A DNA stretch of 7,341 nt from contig DUHU01000124.1 in NCBI GenBank assembly GCA_013330765.1, forward strand, positions 1,057-8,397. Direction: 5' to 3'. Of this stretch, positions 1-6,200 are shown in pieces. This DNA is from Candidatus Poseidoniaceae archaeon (GTDB taxonomy: Archaea > Thermoplasmatota > Poseidoniia > Poseidoniales > Poseidoniaceae). Each line of letters opens with the position of its first letter. Position 1 is the first letter of the stretch. A program made the translations under genes and the position numbers. Below the pieces are notes generated by a model. That model was not told the DNA's origin. It saw only the letters and a program-made list of their open reading frames with translations, and ran no database searches.

Positions 1-1067
1 TCCCCACCATCAACAACGCCGAGGAACTTGACGGCGTGCTTGCCCGGCTGATGCGCCAGACCTATCCGGCCTACGAGGTCATCGTTTCGGATTCAAAATC
101 AAAAGACCACACCCGAGATGTCTGTGAGAAACACGGCGTCACGTGGTTCGACGACGACTCCACCAACCGTGCAGACGCCTGCACCAAGGCCCTCCAAACC
201 ATGGAACATGACCTCGTGCTCTTCACCGACGACGACACCGTCCCACCGATCGATTGGGTGGAGAACCTGGTGCGCTGGTTTGCCGATCCGGACGTCGGTG
301 GTGTTGGCGGGCCGAATTTCGCACCCGACCACGACCCATTCGGAGCCAAATGTGCTGACGTGGCCTTCTGCACCCGCTTCATGACGGCCGGCACACGGTA
401 CGGCGCCCGTCCAAAGGGAGAACTGGTGCCCATCACCCACAACCCAGGCGTCAACTGCGCCCACCGGATGGCCAACCTCCGGGAAGTGGGTTTCTTCGAA
501 TCTGGATGCATTGGAGCCGAAGACGTGGTGCTTGACGCAAAGATTCAGCGCGCAGGACACAAGTTGTTCATCGACCCCTCCAACGTCATGCCCCATCGAC
601 GTCGCCGGCCGTTCAAGCCGTACATGAAGCAGATGAGGAACTACGGCTACACCCGCATGGTGGCAAACAAGCGCTGGCCAGAAATTGCGGCGTGGTCTCA
701 CACCGCCGTTGGACTGTTTCCTTGGCTCGTCAGCCTCGCACTTCTGTCGATGATGGCCGGTGCGATCACCGGTGGTGCTGCCCCAGAACTCTGGTTCAGT
801 TTGTCCGGCCCCTGGGATGCATCGCGTGTCGCTTTCCACGGCACCTTGGGCCTTGCCGCGCTCTACGTGGCCATCGCATGGCTCGGGGCCGCCACAGGCA
901 CAAGCCCGCACCGCTCCATCGGCACGGTCGCACTCGCTCCATTGTTCGTCTTCCTCGCCCATTGGGCCTACGGCCAGGGTGTGAACAAGGCTTGGCGAGA
1001 AATCCGCCGAACGGGCGGCGCCGCCGGCGTGGGACGGCAAATTGACGACCGCACCAGAACCATTTGA
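1..1067 (+). CDS. Family 2 glycosyltransferase with C-terminal membrane helices, 5' end outside window
   Basis: This is probably a membrane-associated GT-A fold enzyme that moves a sugar from a nucleotide-sugar donor to a lipid or surface glycan. The reading frame is open from the left edge, with the first full codon at 3. The residues before the GTG at 36 already match the family start (P-T-I-N-N-A-E-E-L at 3-29), so GTG 36 is internal. Seen next are QTYPAYEVIVSDSKSKDHT (57-113), which matches the first nucleotide-binding strand, a DDD cluster (228-236) typical of metal and donor binding, and G-A-E-D (513-524), where the acid is the likely catalytic base. A basic H-R-R-R-R stretch starts at 594. 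Three hydrophobic segments follow at about 696-775, 840-900 and 916-980. The stop is TGA at 1065-1067. Donor and acceptor cannot be read from the sequence. The layout resembles ExoA-like GT2 enzymes, but no specific symbol is justified. Confidence 0.9.
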   Translation, partial: PTINNAEELDGVLARLMRQTYPAYEVIVSDSKSKDHTRDVCEKHGVTWFDDDSTNRADACTKALQTMEHDLVLFTDDDTVPPIDWVENLVRWFADPDVGGVGGPNFAPDHDPFGAKCADVAFCTRFMTAGTRYGARPKGELVPITHNPGVNCAHRMANLREVGFFESGCIGAEDVVLDAKIQRAGHKLFIDPSNVMPHRRRRPFKPYMKQMRNYGYTRMVANKRWPEIAAWSHTAVGLFPWLVSLALLSMMAGAITGGAAPELWFSLSGPWDASRVAFHGTLGLAALYVAIAWLGAATGTSPHRSIGTVALAPLFVFLAHWAYGQGVNKAWREIRRTGGAAGVGRQIDDRTRTI

Positions 1068-1106
1068 CGCAAGACTGTTGGTCTGGTTCGCATGGTACAT
1101 TGACCA

Positions 1107-1355
1107 ATGGCGGAGGACGAGAGCCCTCGTTTGAGCGACGAGGAGGAGATCTGGAGCGCCTTGCGGACCGTCATCGGCGGTTTGGCCGTGCTGGATCTCG
1201 TGACCATGATCGTCATCTCTGAAGCGATGGAGGACACCACATGGCAGGGCATGAGCGTCTCGGTTTGGGCCATCGTCATCGGCGTCCCGATCTTCGGACT
1301 TCTGAGCGCATTGACGCTCTTCGGCGATCGAATCATTCTTCGGAATCGGACGTGA
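1107..1355 (+). CDS. Small hypothetical membrane protein, two helices
   Basis: This is an 82-residue protein that I do not recognise. The N-terminus is acidic (MAEDESPRLSDEEE), followed by a hydrophobic segment at about residues 18-38 and a second at about 49-73, with a short basic tail (R-I-I-L-R-N-R-T). This suggests a two-helix inner-membrane protein with both ends on the same side. The ATG at 1107 is the only sensible start: the in-frame ATG at 1092 meets a TGA three codons later. No Shine-Dalgarno sequence is visible, so it may be leaderless or read through from the glycosyltransferase 39 bases upstream on the same strand. Its last 23 bases overlap the end of the ABC exporter gene on the other strand. 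The reality of the gene rests on its start context, clear membrane pattern and position. Its function is unknown. Confidence 0.7.
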   Translation: MAEDESPRLSDEEEIWSALRTVIGGLAVLDLVTMIVISEAMEDTTWQGMSVSVWAIVIGVPIFGLLSALTLFGDRIILRNRT

Positions 1356-3192
1356 TGATTCCACCCATGTCGCCGGTTTGAATGGTCCATTGACTCGCAT
1401 ACACTCCGTTGACGTCCACCAATTCATCGTGCTGACCGCGCTCCACGATGGCCCCATCGACCATCGCCAAAATTTCGTCTGCATTGCGGATGGTGGAGAG
1501 CCGGTGAGCCACAGCAATGGTCGCCCGTTGCGAATTGGTGGCGAGCAGGTTCTCTTGGATGCGACGTTCGGTTTCTGCGTCGAGTGCACTGCTCGCTTCG
1601 TCGAGGATGAGCAAACTTGGTGCCTTCAGCACGGCGCGAGCCAAACTGACACGGGCACGCTGACCGCCTGATAATTTGCTTCCCCGGTCACCGACCATGG
1701 TGTTCAGGCCCTGTTCGAGGTCCTGAACAAAGTCCCATGCCCCCGCGGTTTTCAGCGCCGCTTCCACGCCTTCGGCGTCGGTGGCAATGTTGTAGCGCAC
1801 GTTGTCCTCCACTGAACCGTGGAACAGGAAGGGTTCCTGAGACACGAATCCGATGGCATCTCGGACCGAATCCAAGGTGAAGGAGGACACGGGGTGGCCG
1901 TTGATGAGGACCTCTCCCCCGTCCGGCGTGTAATACCGCATGAGGAGTTTGAGGATCGTCGTCTTTCCGGCACCGGTGTGCCCCATCACGCCCAAGAAGT
2001 CCCCGGCTTCGACCTTGAAGGAGATGCGGGAAAGCACTGGCTGAGAAGTCCCAGGGTAAGCAAAGGTCACGTTCCGGAACTCAACGGAGTGAATGCCACC
2101 GACCAGAGGGGTTGCGTCAGGCTCGTCGACGATGGTGGGCTCAAGGTCCACGGCAGCGAACACCCTGCGGGCTGCTGCTTCGCCACGCTGAAGTTGGTTG
2201 ACGAGGATCCCGAAGATGAACAAGGGCATCGTCATCCTCGTGGAAATGAGGAGGAAGGTCACCAATTCCCCCGTCGTGATTTCGCCACTTTGGGCCAAAC
2301 GGCCACCTGCGACCGTGAGCAAACCGAACGCAACGCCAGCAATGGCGTAGATGCCGGGGAGGAACCGGTTACGCTCTTGGCTTGCACCGATGGCCTGATC
2401 ACGGTATTCCCCGGACTCACGTTGAACACGATCGGCTTCCCAGGATTGCGCGTTGTAGGCTTGCACCACCGCGATGCCAGAAATAAGGTTCTCGAGCACC
2501 GACGTGATGCCGCCCGTGGACTCACGCTGTTTCCGGTACCTTCGCTGGACCCTCGTGGAAAACCAGTACACGAGAGGGACGATGAACATCAACGGACCGA
2601 AGATGACCGCGGCCAATTTCCAAGACATCGACAAAAGGATCAGGAAAGCGAACCCGAAGGTCACCACGATGCGGATGATCGACGTGGAGGAATCGGCCAC
2701 GACGTCCTCCAGTTGGTTGACGTCAGAAGAGAGCACGGACATGATTTGCCCGGTTTGCCTCAGATCGTAATACGAGGCTTCCATGGCGATGAGGGAACGC
2801 GTGGCCTCCATCCGCAAATCGTGTTGAATTTTGTATCCCAAGGTTTGCCAAGAGTACTCGGAGATGCCCTGGAAGACGGCAAGCATCACGAAGGACGCGA
2901 AAATGATGAGGCCGTAACCGATAGCGGGCTGGCCGAAGAGGGTGACAAAGTCGCCCACTGGACCCATGCCTGCAATCGTACCTGATGTGAAATGGTCCAC
3001 GGCCCAACCGATGGCGATGAACGGGAGAAGATCGGCCGCTCGCGCACAAGCGTTGGCCGTGAAGCCCGCAGCAAGGCGACGTGGATAAGCGGTAGCGTAC
3101 GGAACAATACGCCAGAGTTGCCGGCCCATCACCGCCACACGGTCGTTGATGTCCTCCGGCGACATCATGTCTGTACTGCCACCACGACTCAT
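1333..3192 (-). CDS. ABC exporter half-transporter (fused membrane and ATPase domains)
   Basis: The chain is about 619 residues, the usual size for MsbA/Sav1866-type exporters that work as dimers and pump lipids, drugs or peptides outward with ATP. Six membrane helices can be placed at roughly residues 42-65, 90-113, two within 165-210, 275-297 and 308-330. In the ATPase domain I see Walker A G-H-T-G-A-G-K-T-T (about 403-412), Q-loop V-S-Q-E-P (about 450), signature L-S-G-G-Q (about 507-511), Walker B L-L-I-L-D-E followed by the D-loop S-A-L-D (about 525-537), and H-loop A-H-R-L-S (about 560). All key residues are intact, so it should be active. The frame stays open up to 3333, but ATG 3192 is preferred. 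A G-G-A-G-G-G-G run lies just before it, the extra 47 residues lack membrane-protein character, and they overlap the divergent protease signal peptide. Spacing from the GGAGG core to the ATG is only 3 bases, so a start a few codons further in (the paired Met codons at residues 9-10) is possible. The substrate cannot be told. Confidence 0.93.
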   Translation of the reverse strand: MSRGGSTDMMSPEDINDRVAVMGRQLWRIVPYATAYPRRLAAGFTANACARAADLLPFIAIGWAVDHFTSGTIAGMGPVGDFVTLFGQPAIGYGLIIFASFVMLAVFQGISEYSWQTLGYKIQHDLRMEATRSLIAMEASYYDLRQTGQIMSVLSSDVNQLEDVVADSSTSIIRIVVTFGFAFLILLSMSWKLAAVIFGPLMFIVPLVYWFSTRVQRRYRKQRESTGGITSVLENLISGIAVVQAYNAQSWEADRVQRESGEYRDQAIGASQERNRFLPGIYAIAGVAFGLLTVAGGRLAQSGEITTGELVTFLLISTRMTMPLFIFGILVNQLQRGEAAARRVFAAVDLEPTIVDEPDATPLVGGIHSVEFRNVTFAYPGTSQPVLSRISFKVEAGDFLGVMGHTGAGKTTILKLLMRYYTPDGGEVLINGHPVSSFTLDSVRDAIGFVSQEPFLFHGSVEDNVRYNIATDAEGVEAALKTAGAWDFVQDLEQGLNTMVGDRGSKLSGGQRARVSLARAVLKAPSLLILDEASSALDAETERRIQENLLATNSQRATIAVAHRLSTIRNADEILAMVDGAIVERGQHDELVDVNGVYASQWTIQTGDMGGIITSDSEE

Positions 3193-3193
3193 G

Positions 3194-3200
3194 CCCCTCC
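3194..3200 (-). promoter_or_regulatory. Ribosome binding site of the ABC exporter
   Basis: Read on the minus strand this is GGAGGGG, one base before the ATG at 3192. It is the only strong Shine-Dalgarno match near the possible starts and is the main reason for choosing 3192 over the longer frame. The spacing is shorter than usual, which lowers certainty. Confidence 0.5.
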
Positions 3201-3262
3201 GTTCTGGGAATGGCCTTTCAACGCTCGTGTTCGCCCGTTTGGTTCGACCAATGCTTGATGAG

Positions 3263-3276
3263 GGTTCAGCAGAACC
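3263..3276. repeat. Short perfect inverted repeat GGTTC-AGCA-GAACC
   Basis: Two five-base arms flank a four-base loop and end 7 bases before the protease ATG at 3284. It could be a small operator or a weak RNA hairpin near the start codon. Arms this short occur by chance, and a partial copy of the arm (GGTTCGACC at 3241-3249) lies nearby. Confidence 0.25.
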
Positions 3277-3283
3277 AGCCAAC

Positions 3284-6200
3284 ATGTCCGCGCGCGCTTT
3301 GCACGCCCTGCTCTTCAGCGGGCTGATGCTCATTCAGGTCATGGCTCCTCTCGCCGCTGCCTCACCGCCAGTCGGCCCGGAGCGAGTCTTGGACACCGAC
3401 GTGGACCTCAATCTCCTTGCGGCCTTCGACGTTGAACCGAGCGGCGACCTTGCCGAAGGATGGTTTTCGCCAACGGAAGCGGGCCACGTGAACCTCGCAC
3501 ACCGCACTTCAGGCCTCGTTGCACCCTCGGACTGGCCGTCATGGACCGGAGAAGAGGGACCCTTGACGGGTTGGTTTGTCCTCGGCACCACGTGGCCCGT
3601 CCCGACCACATGGGAAACCGAACTTGAGGAAGCTGGCGTCCGTTGCGGCTCCTTCTTGCCACCGGCTTCCTTCCACTGCGAAGTCAACGGCATGCTGCCA
3701 CAGCAACTTGACGCCCTGGGCGTCATTGGCCTGCAGCGACTCGCCCCCTCCGACCGGGTGCAGGAAGGGTTGCTCGAGGACCTCGTGAACCAGGATGAGC
3801 CGGTCCTCGCCAGCGCCATGCTTGCCGGCGACCGCCTTCCAGAAACGCTCCCACCCGGCGTCGAGGTGCTGAGCCAAAGCGGACGCTTTGTTGACTTCTT
3901 GGTGGGCGGTGAAAGCATCACTGCGTTGCTGCATGAACCCGCACTTGAATGGATTGAACCTCGACCTTGGTTCGTCAACTTCAACGACGAAGCGCGCCAC
4001 ATCATGAACGTCACCGGCGTCTCTTCCACCACCGGCATGTCGGCGACGACGAGCGGCTGGACCGGCCTGGATGGAACGGGCGTGATCGTGACCGTGGCAG
4101 ACACCGGTTTGGACAACGGCGTCAACAATTCCAACATGCACCCAGATTTCGCCGACCACATCGTCGACGTGGTCTCCTTTGGCGTTCCTACGGGAACCTG
4201 CAATTACTACAGCATCTCACCCTGCAACGACGGTGCAGCCGACGAATGGTCGGGTCACGGCACCCACGTGGCCGGTTCCGTCCTCGGCGACGGCACCCAC
4301 AGCAACGGCGCCATCCGTGGTGCTGCGCCTGAAGCACGGTTGTACTTCCAAGCCATCGAGACCGAAGCCACCATCAGCGGCGTTACGGACGGTTATTTGC
4401 TGGGCATTCCAAACAACCTCTACGACTTGTTCGAACCAGCATACGACAACGGCTCGAGGGTTCACACCAACTCTTGGGGCTCCCCCGACAACGGCCAATA
4501 CACGACCTCTTCGGCCCAAGCGGACGCCAGCGCCCACATCTTCTGGGACATGTCCATCCTCTTTGCCGCCGGCAACGAGGGCAACGACGGCAACAGCGAT
4601 GGGGAAATTGACTTGGACAGCATGTCATCCCCGGGCACGTCAAAGAACGTCATCACCGTTGGTGCGACCGAAAACGACCGCTCCTCCGTCACGGCGACAT
4701 GGGGCGGCTGGTGGCCGACCGATTTCCCGACCAACCCCGTCAACAGCGATCGCATGGCGGACAACATCGAGGGCATGGCGGCCTTTTCCAGTCGCGGCCC
4801 AACGGACGATTCCCGACTCAAGCCGGACATTTCCGCTCCGGGCGCATGGATCCTCAGCACCAAGTCACGGGACACCACAAACGCGGGATGGGGCAGCTAC
4901 AACACCTCCTACACCTACATGGGCGGCACCAGCATGGCCACCCCGCTGACCGCCGGAGCAACGGCGTTGCTGATTCAGCATCTGGACGACAACCTCGGCC
5001 ACGCGCAGCCTTCCTCTGCCTTGGTGAAGGCCATCCTCGCCGCCTCCTCTACCGACATGGATGGACAGTACAGTTCCTCGACCAACGGCGCCGGTGAAAC
5101 GGCACCAAACGGCCACGAAGGTTGGGGTCGTGTGGACATGTGGACCGCCGTCAACGCATCATTCGTCGACAACGAAAGCGTGAGCACGAACGATGAACGC
5201 GGCTGGAGTTTCAACGTCCCGAGCGGCGCCGACGACTTCCGCGTGATGTTGGCATGGACGGATCCAGCCTCAACGCCTGCAGCATCCACCAATTTGGTGA
5301 ACGACCTGGATCTGGCGATCAAGGACCCAAGCGGCACGTGGACCAACCTTTCAAACAACAACGACAACCTCCGAGGGTTGTCGTTTACCTCCCCCGCCCA
5401 AGGCACATGGGAAGTCCACGTCATCGGCACCAACGTGCCGCAAGGTGGACCCCAGATGTTCGCCTTGACGTTGAGCGAGGACTGGGGCTTGACCAACCTC
5501 ACCTCCGATGCAGATTTGGACGGCGTCGAGGACGACGATGACGACTGTCCAAACGCCTACGGAAGGTCCACTCTTGACCGTCTTGGCTGCCCAGACACCG
5601 ACAGCGACGGATACTCCAACCAAGACGCAAATTGGTCGCTGGCCAACGGAGCGGACGCCTTCCCGGCTGACCCTACGCAGTGGGCCGACGCCGATTACGA
5701 CGGCTACGGCGACAACGCTGCTGGATTCCAACCCGACGGATGCACCGGTCTCGCCGGAAATTCCACCCAGGACAGGTTTGGTTGCACCGACAGCGACGGG
5801 GACGGTTGGTCCGACCCTGGTGGAGGCTACACCGTCGAGCAGGGCGGTGATGCATGCGATGCGGTCCAGGGCCCTTCGTGGCGAGATCGAAACGGGTGCG
5901 CAGACGAGGACGGCGACGGAGCCTCAGACCCGGACCCGACAGGCGCAGACGCCTCGAACAGCAGCGCTTGGAGCATCAGCGACGGCGCTGACGCCTTCCT
6001 TGGCGATGACACACAATGGCGCGACACGGACGGCGACGGGTACGGAAACAACCCCGCTCCTGCCACCGACCCAGACGGTTGCCCCACGCAGTTTGGCGAC
6101 TCAACCTCAGACCGTTTGGGCTGCCCTGACACCGATGGCGACACCTACTCCGATCCAGATGCAGGATTTGGCATCGGTGACGGTGCAGACGCCTTCCCCA

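Larger units (their letters stand above)
3193..3283. promoter_or_regulatory. Divergent gap between ABC exporter and secreted protease
   Basis: This 91-bp stretch separates two outward-reading genes, so it should carry both promoters. I looked for an archaeal TATA box or bacterial -35/-10 pair on both strands and saw no convincing match; the stretch is GC-rich throughout. It holds the exporter ribosome binding site and, at 3263-3276, a short perfect inverted repeat. If the protease began at one of the upstream in-frame ATGs (3251 or 3191), the gap would shrink or vanish. The regulatory role is inferred from gene orientation only. Confidence 0.35.

Noticed and set aside
36..38. GTG at 36 as the start of the glycosyltransferase
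   Set aside because: Conserved family residues lie before it in the same open frame, so the true start is outside the window.
99..1589. Minus-strand open frame of 496 codons opposite the glycosyltransferase and small membrane gene
   Set aside because: It shows no recognisable domain and unusual composition rich in His, Trp and Cys. It lies antisense to a clear glycosyltransferase and runs into the exporter gene in a different frame.
1819..2985. Plus-strand open frame of 388 codons opposite the ABC exporter
   Set aside because: It is rich in His, Asp, Glu and Arg with no hydrophobic core, and it is fully antisense to a gene with all ATPase motifs.
3193..3333. Extended N-terminus of the ABC exporter back to 3333
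   Set aside because: The extra 47 residues are basic and low in family resemblance, and they overlap the protease signal peptide. ATG 3192 has a ribosome binding site and gives the usual family length.
3334..4203. Minus-strand open frame of 289 codons opposite the protease prodomain
   Set aside because: It is Ser/Arg/Pro-rich with no domain pattern and is antisense to the signal peptide, prodomain and catalytic Asp region of the protease.
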